Origin: Photobacterium alginatilyticum
GTDB lineage: Bacteria; Pseudomonadota; Gammaproteobacteria; Enterobacterales; Vibrionaceae
NCBI RefSeq assembly: GCF_009910675.1
Contig: NZ_RSEJ01000010.1
Coordinates: forward strand, 1 to 64,000
Length of the DNA: 64,000 bases
Direction: 5' to 3'
This document shows positions 1 through 7,986 of the stretch, piece by piece. Numbering within the stretch: position 1 is the stretch's first letter; every line of letters starts with the position of its first letter. Below the pieces are notes generated by a model. The model saw only the letters and a list, made by a program, of their open reading frames with translations. It did not search any database and was not told the origin of the DNA. The position numbers and the translations under genes were made by a program.

Positions 1-150
1 AGTAAACTCGCCCTTTGGGAGTGAGCCAGCAAACCCATTTCTGTGTCAAATAACGTTGAAAGGGAAAAGCCATTCCTACCGTCATTTTCCTTGAACTGAG
101 CTCGCTGGTCTCACTCTGAATCCTGCATCTTGAGGTAGCTTGGGTATATT
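1..150. repeat. ERIC-like intergenic palindromic repeat, cut by the window edge
   Basis: Non-coding DNA with a long imperfect inverted repeat: GAGTGAGCCAGC near position 20 pairs with GCTGGTCTCACTC near 109 (12 bp with one bulged base). The right end, CATCTTGAGGTAGC then GGGTATA, resembles the conserved terminus of enterobacterial/Vibrio ERIC elements as I remember them. The left end is probably outside the window. Positions 151-356 hold AT-rich DNA upstream of the chemoreceptor gene and nothing else I can name. Confidence 0.5.
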
Positions 151-356
151 AGGAATAAATATATCACTGGAGGGGCTAGCTTTTCTTTTTGCTATATATA
201 TGGCTTATGAGAAATTGCTATTTTTATGTCTATAGTTGCATTGGTTTTTCTGTTTTTTGTGATCTACCTCTATCTTTATAAGGGGTTTGAGGCGATAATG
301 CCGCCATTATTTTGTGTATGGATGCATATCTGCACTTTTACCTTTTTGAGGCTGTA

Positions 357-1985
357 ATGCAATTTTCGTTGAAAAACTTATCAATTCGCTATCAGGTGTT
401 ATTGCCTGTTATGTTAATGGCCGTTGTTCTGCTGGTATCTTTAGTAACAACAAAAACTAAACTGGAAGCTGAACAACAGATCGTTTCAAGTAACACGGAA
501 AATCTTGTTGATTATAAAGATACGATTGCCAATATTGATGATCGCATTTATCCATTGCGTATTAGTGCGGTGTATTCTATTTATGATGCCAAACGTCGTA
601 GTTCGTTTCTTAACGAGTTAAAAACGACGTCTAGCGATGTTACTAATGACTTGCAGTTACTAGAGCTGGTACCTGAGTTTAAAGCTGAGTCTCAATCTGT
701 TCGCAGTGCTATAAATGATTACATTAAGTATTCAACACGCGCCGTTGATGTACTGACCCGCCACGATCGCGGTGAAGTGAGTGAATCAGAATTTGAGGCA
801 TTCATTGCGCAATATCGTCAGGTAGGTAATACGATGGTCGGTTCGATCAACCAGCTATCAGAAAGCGTGAACAGGTTCTCGTCGCAGAGTATGGCGCAGA
901 GTGCCGAGAACAACAAAGTGCTGATGTCGACGGCTTCAATGGCAATTCTATTTGTTTTTGTCGTCGTTTTTGCTGTTGCATGGTGGTTGTCGGGGCTGAT
1001 TGTTAACCCGATTGTGAAGCTGCAGGCTGTTATGCGCGAAGTCGCGAGTGGTAATTTACGTGTCCATGCCGAGCAGGATGGTGACAATGAGGTTGCACGA
1101 CTCAGTGCCGATGTAAATACAACGGTAGATCAGCTTCATAAAACCGTTGATGCCCTTGTACGTATTAGTGAGGATGTGGCATCTGCCTCGACTGAACTTG
1201 CTGCCGTGATGACCCAGTCTGAAGCGAATGCGCAGTCTGAACTGAATGAAATTGACCAGGTTGCCTCAGCCGTTAATGAGCTATCGAGCACCGCAGAAAA
1301 CGTGAGTGACAATGCCACAGCGGCAGACTCAACAGCTAAGCAGACCGATGAACTGGCTCGAGAAGGGCTGGAAATTTTTGAGCAAAGCAATGCGGCCAGT
1401 GAACAAATGACGCAGACTCTGTCAGATGCTGCCGGTGTTGTTACACGCCTGCAGGAGCAGTCTGAGCAGATCAGCAAGGTGATCGAAGTGATCCGCGGTA
1501 TTTCCGAGCAGACAAACTTGCTGGCGTTGAATGCTGCCATCGAAGCTGCTCGAGCGGGTGAATCAGGTCGTGGTTTTGCGGTAGTTGCTGACGAGGTGCG
1601 TATGCTTGCGGCTCGTACCCAGGACTCAACTCAGGAAATTCAGGCCATAATCGAAGAGCTGCAATCACAGTCAAACAATGCCAATGACAGTATGCAGATG
1701 AGCCTTGAGATGCTTGAGCGCAATCAGGAACTGACGAGTCGTGCTAACGAGGCTTTGATGGGAATTACGGAATCAGTCGTGCAGATCAGCGATATGAATA
1801 CCCAAGTAGCGACCGCTGCCGAGCAGCAATCGCAGGTGACGCAAGACATTAATCGTAATGTCACAAATATGTCTGAAATCATTAATCAGAATGTCGCCGG
1901 CATTAGCCAGAGTGCTTCTGCAAGTAACGAGCTGTCTCAGCTTGCCGAGAAGCAAAAGCAGCAGCTTTCTTTCTTTAAGATGTAA
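357..1985 (+). CDS. methyl-accepting chemotaxis protein
   Basis: A membrane chemoreceptor of 542 residues that would pass a periplasmic signal to CheA/CheW. TM1 is at about residues 11-33, a periplasmic, mostly helical sensor domain of about 155 residues follows (probably a four-helix bundle), TM2 is at about 190-213, then HAMP and a long coiled-coil signalling domain. The hairpin tip at about 384-415 has the invariant pattern [18 protein letters not shown]. There is no C-terminal CheR-tethering pentapeptide. An upstream in-frame start at 312 exists, but 357 puts the basic N-terminus directly before TM1, as usual. The gene is monocistronic, closed by the terminator at 2039. The ligand cannot be read from the sequence. 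Confidence 0.93.
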   Translation: MQFSLKNLSIRYQVLLPVMLMAVVLLVSLVTTKTKLEAEQQIVSSNTENLVDYKDTIANIDDRIYPLRISAVYSIYDAKRRSSFLNELKTTSSDVTNDLQLLELVPEFKAESQSVRSAINDYIKYSTRAVDVLTRHDRGEVSESEFEAFIAQYRQVGNTMVGSINQLSESVNRFSSQSMAQSAENNKVLMSTASMAILFVFVVVFAVAWWLSGLIVNPIVKLQAVMREVASGNLRVHAEQDGDNEVARLSADVNTTVDQLHKTVDALVRISEDVASASTELAAVMTQSEANAQSELNEIDQVASAVNELSSTAENVSDNATAADSTAKQTDELAREGLEIFEQSNAASEQMTQTLSDAAGVVTRLQEQSEQISKVIEVIRGISEQTNLLALNAAIEAARAGESGRGFAVVADEVRMLAARTQDSTQEIQAIIEELQSQSNNANDSMQMSLEMLERNQELTSRANEALMGITESVVQISDMNTQVATAAEQQSQVTQDINRNVTNMSEIINQNVAGISQSASASNELSQLAEKQKQQLSFFKM

Positions 1986-2038
1986 GCTGGAATACAATAC
2001 TTGAATGTACCACGTCATGTGCGGGGTACTTCTTATCT

Positions 2039-2070
2039 AAAGGCCTGTCACTGACAGGTCTTTTGTTTTT
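2039..2070 (+). terminator. intrinsic terminator of the chemoreceptor gene
   Basis: An 11-bp stem (AAAGGCCTGTC with GACAGGTCTTT, one G-U pair) with loop ACT, followed by TGTTTTT. Confidence 0.8.
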
Positions 2071-2114
2071 GTGCGTGGCGGCTTGTTGCGCGAATCGAGT
2101 TCTTGAAGGTTTAC

Positions 2115-3035
2115 ATGCTAAAAAAAGCCCAGCAGATGGTTGTGTTCAATGCCCTGACAAAGCAGCAAAGTTTTACCCGTGCCGCGCAGATACTCGATAT
2201 ATCCAGAACACAGGTCAGCAAGTTGGTGCAGCAGCTTGAACAGCGGCTGGGGGTACAACTGGTTCAGCGCACAACTCGCTCTTTTGCCCTTACAGAAGCC
2301 GGCCGACAGTTCGCTGTTCACTGTGCCAATATTGTTGACGAGATCAATGAGGCGGAAAGCGAGCTGGTGCAAGATACTGATACCCTGCATGGCGCACTGC
2401 GTGTCGGTATTGCACAGTCCTTTGCCCTCAACCATATCGGTCCTTACATTTCCGAGTTTCATGAGCAGTATCCCCAGCTTGATCTGGAGTTGAGCCTGTT
2501 TGATCATCGGGTCGATCTGATTTCGGAACAGCTGGATCTGTGGGTAGGGATCATGTCATCACCGCCAGAGGGCTTTGTCGCAAGACATCTTACCGATTGT
2601 AAGTTTGTCCTGGCTGCCAGCCCGGACTACTTGGCCAAGCATGGTGTACCTTACCATCCTGAAGATCTGAAACAGCACAACTGTATTACCTACTTCAGTC
2701 GGGAACGTAAAGATACGACGTGGCGTTTCTGCAACGAACAGGATGATTTACAGGTGAAGGTCAAGGGTAACTACCGTGTCGACTCGGCCGATGCCATCCG
2801 GGATGCGACATTGGCCGGGCACGGCATTGGTTATCTGGCAACCTACCTGCTCAAGAATGAACTCAGGGAAGGGCGGCTGATCCGTTTGATGCCTGACTGG
2901 CAGCTCAATCAGCAGATGCCCTTGTATGCTATTTACCCGCGCCACAAGTATTTACCGGCCAAGGTGAAAGTGTTCATAGATTTTGTCCGGGCCCGTATCG
3001 GCGAGCCCGCGGTTTGGGACCGCGGCCTGTTCTGA
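2115..3035 (+). CDS. LysR-family transcriptional regulator
   Basis: A DNA-binding regulator of about 306 residues. The N-terminal winged helix-turn-helix is at about residues 5-62 (SFTRAAQILDISRTQVSKLV is the HTH core), followed by an effector-binding fold (about 88-295). The start is ATG 2115, with GAAGG five bases upstream; the TTG at 2103 lacks this. The CrgA/AaeR-like ending is common in proteobacterial LysR proteins acting on oxidoreductase or efflux genes, but no adjacent divergent target exists: the next gene is convergent and only 4 bases away. Target and effector are unknown. Confidence 0.92.
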   Translation: MLKKAQQMVVFNALTKQQSFTRAAQILDISRTQVSKLVQQLEQRLGVQLVQRTTRSFALTEAGRQFAVHCANIVDEINEAESELVQDTDTLHGALRVGIAQSFALNHIGPYISEFHEQYPQLDLELSLFDHRVDLISEQLDLWVGIMSSPPEGFVARHLTDCKFVLAASPDYLAKHGVPYHPEDLKQHNCITYFSRERKDTTWRFCNEQDDLQVKVKGNYRVDSADAIRDATLAGHGIGYLATYLLKNELREGRLIRLMPDWQLNQQMPLYAIYPRHKYLPAKVKVFIDFVRARIGEPAVWDRGLF

Positions 3036-3039
3036 GTTA

Positions 3040-3480
3040 TCACCGGTATATTATGTACTCAGTGCGTGTGTAGGGCTCTAGCTCATAACGTGACTCAAGG
3101 AAAGTGATGAGGTTGATGAGCTGCTCTACGGTCATTATGTTGTTATAGACAGGCATGACAGACTCACCCGACTCCTGGATCTCTGATAGCTCGTAGCCTT
3201 CCGCAAGCTGGTGCGAGGGATTGATAACTGACGTGACAAGCTCGGCATAGGTTTTCAGAGTCGCCACCTTACCTCCTAGTGTCACTGAAAGTTTGTCCTC
3301 TCCGCCTTCAGGCCGATCGTAACCTTCCATTTCATGGCAGCTCAGGCACTGCATACTCATAAAGACTTCTTCACCTTTTGCCGGATCGCCAATCGGTAGG
3401 CTAAAGCCTTTTGATGCTTGCTCGCAACCAACCAGTCCAAACACAATGATAAATAAGATAAGTATTTTATGGCTGTTCAT
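3040..3480 (-). CDS. monohaem cytochrome c lipoprotein
   Basis: A 146-residue exported electron carrier. The N-terminus is a short lipoprotein signal ending in the lipobox LVGC at about residues 15-18, so the mature protein should be anchored by an acylated cysteine. A single haem site CLSCH lies at about residues 44-48. The methionine axial ligand may be the Met in VMPVYNNIM near residue 110, as in class I cytochromes c. The start is ATG 3480, with GAGAGGTG seven bases upstream; ten extra codons are possible but lack a ribosome site. No oxidase or reductase gene is adjacent, so its redox partner is unknown. Confidence 0.85.
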   Translation of the reverse strand: MNSHKILILFIIVFGLVGCEQASKGFSLPIGDPAKGEEVFMSMQCLSCHEMEGYDRPEGGEDKLSVTLGGKVATLKTYAELVTSVINPSHQLAEGYELSEIQESGESVMPVYNNIMTVEQLINLITFLESRYELEPYTRTEYIIYR

Positions 3481-3738
3481 GGAACACCTCTCAGAAGACA
3501 CCTGTGCCAACGAGTTGATGGCAGCTTGATAATGAGCACCGCAGTGAAAAGTGTAGAAGATGTATCAAAAGCAGGGGAAGAAAGTCTTACAAAATTTGTG
3601 TCTATTGGGCTGGGTGATTGTCATCTGGTGTGACAATAGTATCCGCATATGGAACCAATCGGCCGATTTCGTTTGCTTTGTCGATAAAGGCAGCAACTTT
3701 TTCAAGATGTGTTTCCTTACTGTAAAACGGCTTAACAA

Positions 3739-3754
3739 TTTGATCCTTGTCACA
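3739..3754 (+). promoter_or_regulatory. CRP-like site upstream of nupC
   Basis: TTTGA-TCCTTG-TCACA matches the CRP consensus TGTGA-N6-TCACA at 9 of 10 positions, about 60 bp before nupC. nupC of E. coli is CRP/CytR controlled, which makes the site plausible. The rest of the 332-base gap between the cytochrome gene and nupC shows no gene. Confidence 0.5.
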
Positions 3755-3812
3755 GTTTTTTTAATCCCTACAATGCCGCCGCAATCGTTTACTAAAACAC
3801 TAATATTGGAGA

Positions 3813-5036
3813 ATGACCGTGAACCATTTGGTCGGCATCTTAGGCATTATTTCGCTATTTGCGGTTGCTATACTTTTTTCTGAAAATCGCCGTGCGATAA
3901 GCTGGCGCGCTGTAGGTGGTGCGTTTGCAATCCAAATCTTGTTTGCTGGCTTCATTCTGTATGTTCCTGTAGGACGTGAAGTACTGAACACTGTCTCTAA
4001 TGCTGTCTCCGGTGTGATTGACTATGGCCGCATTGGTTCTGAGTTCTTGTTTGGCGATTTGGCCAAGTTCAAAATCGGCTTTATTTTTGCTGTGAATGTG
4101 CTTCCTACCATCGTGTTCTTTTCTGCACTGATCTCAGTGTTCTATTACCTTGGCATCATGGGCTGGGTGATCCGTTGTCTGGGTGGCGGTCTGCAGCGCA
4201 TCCTGGGTACGAGCCGTACCGAATCGATGTCTGCCACGGCCAATATTTTTGTTGGTTCCGTAGAAGCACCATTGGTTGTTCGTCCATACCTGGCCAAAAT
4301 GAGCCGCTCTGAGCTTTTTGCCGTCATGGTGGGCGGCCTTGCATCGGTGGCTGGTGGCACCCTGGTGGGTTATGCCGGACTGGGCGTTGAAATTAGTTAC
4401 CTGATTGCCGCAAGCTTTATGTCTGCGCCCGCTGGCCTGATGATGGCAAAAATTCTGGTTCCGCAAACGGAAACCCTGAGTGATGAGCCACAGGTTGATG
4501 AGGAAGATGAGACGGCACCGGTAAACATTATCGATGCGGCTTCGCAAGGTGCCCTGAGCGGCTTGCAAATAGCGATGGCTGTCGGTGCAAGCCTGCTGGC
4601 AATCATCAGCTTGATCGCGCTATTAAATGGTGGTCTTGGGCATGTTGGTAACTGGATTGGTATTGATGACCTAAGTCTTGAACTATTGTTCGGTTATCTA
4701 TTTGCACCCGTTGCCTGGTTAATTGGTGTTCCTTGGTCAGAAGCAACAGTAGCAGCAAGCCTGATTGGTAAAAAGATTGCAGTGAATGAGTTTGTGGCAT
4801 TTGCAGATCTGATGGCCGTTAAAGAGCAGTTGAGCGAACACTCTCAGGCAATCGTGACTTTTGCATTGTGTGGTTTCGCCAACCTGACATCGATTGCCAT
4901 GATGATGGGGGGATTGGGAGGAGTCGTACCGAGCCGCCGTCCGGACATTGCACGACTTGGCCTTAAAGCGATATTCGCAGCCACTCTGTCAAACTTGATG
5001 AGCGCAACGCTAGCCGGCATTTTCCTGTCGTTCTAA
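3813..5036 (+). CDS. nupC: NupC-family concentrative nucleoside transporter
   Basis: An inner-membrane cation-coupled nucleoside importer of 407 residues, the usual length. It has the N-terminal three-helix segment (SENRRAISWRAVGGAFAIQ), the gate domain (ANIFVGSVEAPLVVRPYL, about residues 145-162) and the C-terminal nucleoside-binding region (LCGFANLTSIAMMMGGLGG, about 352-370). The acidic insert after residue 220 (DEPQVDEEDE) is normal for bacterial family members. ATG 3813 sits only two bases after GGAG; GTG 3819 is better spaced and may be the real start. The gene is single and ends at a strong terminator. Confidence 0.93.
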   Translation: MTVNHLVGILGIISLFAVAILFSENRRAISWRAVGGAFAIQILFAGFILYVPVGREVLNTVSNAVSGVIDYGRIGSEFLFGDLAKFKIGFIFAVNVLPTIVFFSALISVFYYLGIMGWVIRCLGGGLQRILGTSRTESMSATANIFVGSVEAPLVVRPYLAKMSRSELFAVMVGGLASVAGGTLVGYAGLGVEISYLIAASFMSAPAGLMMAKILVPQTETLSDEPQVDEEDETAPVNIIDAASQGALSGLQIAMAVGASLLAIISLIALLNGGLGHVGNWIGIDDLSLELLFGYLFAPVAWLIGVPWSEATVAASLIGKKIAVNEFVAFADLMAVKEQLSEHSQAIVTFALCGFANLTSIAMMMGGLGGVVPSRRPDIARLGLKAIFAATLSNLMSATLAGIFLSF

Positions 5037-5054
5037 CGCTAGTCCTCCAGCATA

Positions 5055-5092
5055 AACAACAACAGAGAGCCAATGCTCTCTGTTGTTGTTTT
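5055..5092 (+). terminator. strong intrinsic terminator of nupC
   Basis: A perfect 16-bp stem (5055-5070 with 5075-5090), loop CAAT, ending in T-rich DNA. The rest of the gap to 5368 holds nothing I recognise. Confidence 0.85.
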
Positions 5093-5368
5093 CAGCAATG
5101 AAACTCGAACTCAAAAATAACCCGCTTGATCAGGACAATCCTGTAGCGGTATAAGACCTAAGGACACATTAATAGTAGTGCGATGGTTTGAGTGATTTTG
5201 TCTTATAAATGATACTGAATGAATGTTAGTCGTATTTTTATTTTCGCTTAAAGTTATATAAATTCCTGTATTAAAAGATATTATCAAATTGATTTCGAAA
5301 GTTTGAATTATTGCTTGTGATTATGAATTCATTTAGCATTTCTCTATTACGCGTTATTGAGATAAACC

Positions 5369-5644
5369 ATGAAATCGCCCGTTGATAACTTACTGCAAAA
5401 TCATGAAAGTCTTGTTCATTCCGAAGGGGTAAAAGTGCTATCCCACACCCAGCGTGAAGATGGAGAGTGGATTCAGCATACATTGATGATTGAAGGCTGC
5501 GATGCGCCGTTTAAGTTCAAGCGAAAGAAAAAGTACAAAAGCCTGAAAGGGGCCAAGGTCAACATGACTTACTATCCGACGATTGAGGTGGTTGCCGGTT
5601 TCGATATTGAAGTGATGAAAGTGGTGCGGGTTAAGCTTTATTAA
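5369..5644 (+). CDS. small conserved-looking protein of unknown function
   Basis: A 91-residue soluble protein without signal peptide or membrane segment. It is basic in the middle (KFKRKKKYKSLKGAK, about residues 49-63), with alternating hydrophobic stretches that suggest a small beta-rich fold. I do not recognise the family. Its 3' end overlaps the convergent zinc-ribbon gene by 14 bases. Regular codon use and a normal composition support a real gene. Confidence 0.65.
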   Translation: MKSPVDNLLQNHESLVHSEGVKVLSHTQREDGEWIQHTLMIEGCDAPFKFKRKKKYKSLKGAKVNMTYYPTIEVVAGFDIEVMKVVRVKLY

Positions 5645-5867
5645 CGTGATCTTCTTTCTTGAATTCTTGTTTATGGTTTAGTTCAGCCGGGTTAAAGTGG
5701 CTTGGTGCTTCAGGTTCCGACTGGTGGCAGAAAGCGCATGACTGGAGATTAAGCTCAATAATATGTATTAACGTTGCGTTCCCACAATGCTTACATGTTC
5801 CAGCTAAATGCATAGCGTGGCTACTTTCGTTTGTGCATTCATTATCTCTGATCATTTCAGCTGACAT
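5631..5867 (-). CDS. small zinc-ribbon-like protein
   Basis: About 78 residues. Two CxxC knuckles, CKHC (about residues 24-27) and CAFCH (about 43-47), spaced as in a treble-clef or zinc-ribbon fold, suggest one bound zinc. The C-terminal half is hydrophilic and His/Glu/Lys-rich. ATG 5876 directly abuts the ribosome site AAGGAAGG, so ATG 5867 (nine bases away) is preferred. It is convergent with the 91-residue gene, overlapping by 14 bases. Function is unknown; small CxxC proteins of this type often act in regulation or protein-protein contact. Confidence 0.6.
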   Translation of the reverse strand: MSAEMIRDNECTNESSHAMHLAGTCKHCGNATLIHIIELNLQSCAFCHQSEPEAPSHFNPAELNHKQEFKKEDHVNKA

Positions 5868-6073
5868 AACAGGCATCCTTCCTTGCTTTATGCATGGGAT
5901 TACTTACCACGCTATCTAGTAGGTTAGACTTAGGAATGCCGTTGCGCAATACAACTTATGTCTTACACCATTTGTTCTGCCTGAGAGCCAATCATTCAAA
6001 CTTACCCGCCACTCCCGGCCTATATCAACATTTCTCCACAGCCCATTTAGAGTGTATTTGAACATAGTGCATT

Positions 6074-6109
6074 AGCCGTGAGATTACGGCTGTTTTATGA
6101 GCGCGCTCA
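6074..6109. promoter_or_regulatory. hairpin and 12-bp palindrome upstream of the TRAP operon
   Basis: AGCCGT/ACGGCT forms a 6-bp stem (6074-6091) followed by GTTTTAT. Directly after it lies the perfect palindrome TGAGCGCGCTCA (6098-6109), about 90 bp before dctP. It may be an operator; no regulator family can be assigned. The 325-base gap from 5877 contains no gene. Confidence 0.35.
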
Positions 6110-6201
6110 AATTTATCAATAATTTATAACGACCTCCTTGATATGAATCTATAGTAAAAGTTGGTTTACAAAATCATAACAACAATACGAAGGAGAGGAT
6201 G

Positions 6202-7287
6202 ATGTATCTCAAGGATGTCGTCAGAAAGCTGACTTTATCGCTCACTGTAGCCGCTGCGCTTTTTACCCCCTTTATTGCCAATGCCGCCAAAGCCGAATAC
6301 AAATGGAAGATGGTAACGACCTGGCCAAAAAATTTCCCAGGGCTGGGTACCGGTGCCAATGACTTGGCAAAACTGATTGGCGAAATGAGTGACGGCCGAA
6401 TTCAGGTAAAAGTTTACGGCGCCAAGGAGCTGGTGGGCGCTCTTGAAGTATTCGATGCTGTATCGAGAGGTACAGCCGAGATGGGCCATGGTGCCGGCTA
6501 TTACTGGAAAGGAAAGGTGCCTGCAGGGCAGTTTTTTGCGGCTGTGCCTTTTGGACTGACGGCTCAGGAGATGAATAGCTGGATCTACAGCGGCGGTGGT
6601 TTGGCACTGTGGCAGGAAGCCTATGCGCCGTTCGGCATTATTCCAATGCCAGGTGGAAATACCGGCGTTCAAATGGGCGGTTGGTTTAATAAAGAGATCA
6701 ACTCGCTGGCAGATCTTAAAGGCCTGAAAATGCGCATCCCCGGACTGGGTGGTGAAGTACTCAAGCGTGCTGGCGGAACTCCGGTTTTGCTACCGGGTGG
6801 CGAAATCTTCCCGGCACTGCAGTCTGGTGCTATTGATGCCACCGAATGGGTTGGCCCATACAATGATATGGCTTTCGGCCTGCACAAGGCAGCCAAGTTT
6901 TATTACTACCCGGGTTGGCATGAGCCAGGTACAACATTGGAAGCGCTGATTAACAAGAAAGCCTTCGATAAGCTGCCGAAAGATCTCCAGTCCATCGTGC
7001 TGAATGCCACCCGCGTGGCCAATGCCAATATGCTGGCGGAATACACGGCACGTAACAATGCGGCATTGGAACGTTTGGTCAAGGAGCATAAGGTGGATTT
7101 GCGCCCGTATCCAACCGAGGTACTTGAACAGCTGAAGAGTCTTTCTGAGCAGGTGATTGAGGATGAAGCGAAGAAAGATCCAATGAGCAAGAAAGTCTAT
7201 GAGTCTTATAAGACTTTCCGTCAGCAGGCTGTTGAGTGGCATGAGATTTCAGAGCAGTCCTACCTGAATTCAAGAAACCCACAATAA
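6202..7287 (+). CDS. dctP: TRAP transporter solute-binding protein, 2-keto acid/lactate type
   Basis: A periplasmic binding protein of about 361 residues that hands a carboxylate to DctQM. The signal peptide runs to about residue 28 (AAALFTPFIANA before AKAEYKW). The motifs KGLKMRIPGLGGEVLKRAGG and DATEWVGPYND with YYYPGWHEPG are those of the TakP-like subfamily, which binds 2-keto acids or lactate, rather than the C4-dicarboxylate DctP proper. AAGGAG at 6190-6195 fits ATG 6202 (six bases) better than ATG 6199. It is the first gene of dctP-dctQ-dctM; the facing lactate oxidation genes make lactate or pyruvate a likely substrate (inference). Confidence 0.92.
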   Translation: MYLKDVVRKLTLSLTVAAALFTPFIANAAKAEYKWKMVTTWPKNFPGLGTGANDLAKLIGEMSDGRIQVKVYGAKELVGALEVFDAVSRGTAEMGHGAGYYWKGKVPAGQFFAAVPFGLTAQEMNSWIYSGGGLALWQEAYAPFGIIPMPGGNTGVQMGGWFNKEINSLADLKGLKMRIPGLGGEVLKRAGGTPVLLPGGEIFPALQSGAIDATEWVGPYNDMAFGLHKAAKFYYYPGWHEPGTTLEALINKKAFDKLPKDLQSIVLNATRVANANMLAEYTARNNAALERLVKEHKVDLRPYPTEVLEQLKSLSEQVIEDEAKKDPMSKKVYESYKTFRQQAVEWHEISEQSYLNSRNPQ

Positions 7288-7310
7288 AAGAAGTAACACG
7301 GATATCAGTG

Positions 7311-7370
7311 CCAGATGGCGTGCTTTGCAAGGAGGCTGTTTCTGAACAGTTCGTGAAGATGCCCATCTGG
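7311..7370 (+). other. intercistronic stem-loop between dctP and dctQ
   Basis: CCAGATGG (7311-7318) pairs with CCATCTGG (7363-7370), enclosing an inner hairpin CTGTT-TCTG-AACAG (7336-7349). There is no T-tract behind it. The position suggests protection of the dctP message and lower expression of the membrane subunits. Confidence 0.55.
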
Positions 7371-7419
7371 TCTTCCGGTATTGAAATACTTGAAAATTAG
7401 ATAACTCGGTGAGTGTTGT

Positions 7420-7986
7420 ATGGATACACCTTCTCCCTTCTTGATTAGTCTGATCCGGGGTATTAATCGTTTTACCGATTTAACCGGACGGATCGTGTCA
7501 TGGTTTGTTCTCGCCATCGTGATCATTACCTTTGTTGTGGTTGTGATGCGTTATGTCTTTAATATTGGCTCTGTATTCATGCAAGAGTCGATTACCTACT
7601 TTCACAACTACGTGATCATGCTGGGCGCAGCTTATGCTTTGTTAAAAGGCGCTCATGTCAGGGTTGATATTTTCTATCGTCCTTCATCTGCAAGAAAAAA
7701 AGCCTGGGTTGATTTGCTGGGATTCATCATCTTGATGCTGCCGACCTGTGGCTTCATTTTTTACATTTCTTGGGAGTACGTGCTTTTTTCATGGCAGATG
7801 CTGGAAGGTTCCCAGGAAGCCGGGGGAATTGATGCGCGGTATATCTTCAAGACGTCGATTCTGCTTATGCCCGCGTTAATGATTTTGCAGGGAGTTGCGG
7901 AAACATTGAAGTGCATACTGGTTCTCAGTGGTCATGAGTCAGCGGTTGCTGCTTTAGACGAGCATGTCGAGGAGCACGGATTATGA
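7420..7986 (+). CDS. dctQ: TRAP transporter small membrane subunit
   Basis: A 188-residue inner-membrane protein with four predicted helices (about residues 24-46, 61-80, 99-120 and 142-165). It has the family pattern FVVVVMRYVFNIGSVFMQE after the first helix. It is the small subunit that pairs with DctM to move the substrate using an ion gradient. Its stop overlaps the dctM start by four bases (ATGA), so the two are translationally coupled. The start is ATG 7420, the only candidate that keeps the full first helix. The ribosome site is weak (GGTGAG). Confidence 0.9.
   Translation: MDTPSPFLISLIRGINRFTDLTGRIVSWFVLAIVIITFVVVVMRYVFNIGSVFMQESITYFHNYVIMLGAAYALLKGAHVRVDIFYRPSSARKKAWVDLLGFIILMLPTCGFIFYISWEYVLFSWQMLEGSQEAGGIDARYIFKTSILLMPALMILQGVAETLKCILVLSGHESAVAALDEHVEEHGL

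Noticed and set aside
6235..6672. Long open frames on the minus strand inside dctP
   Set aside because: They are shadows of the well supported dctP gene; no ribosome site and no family resemblance.
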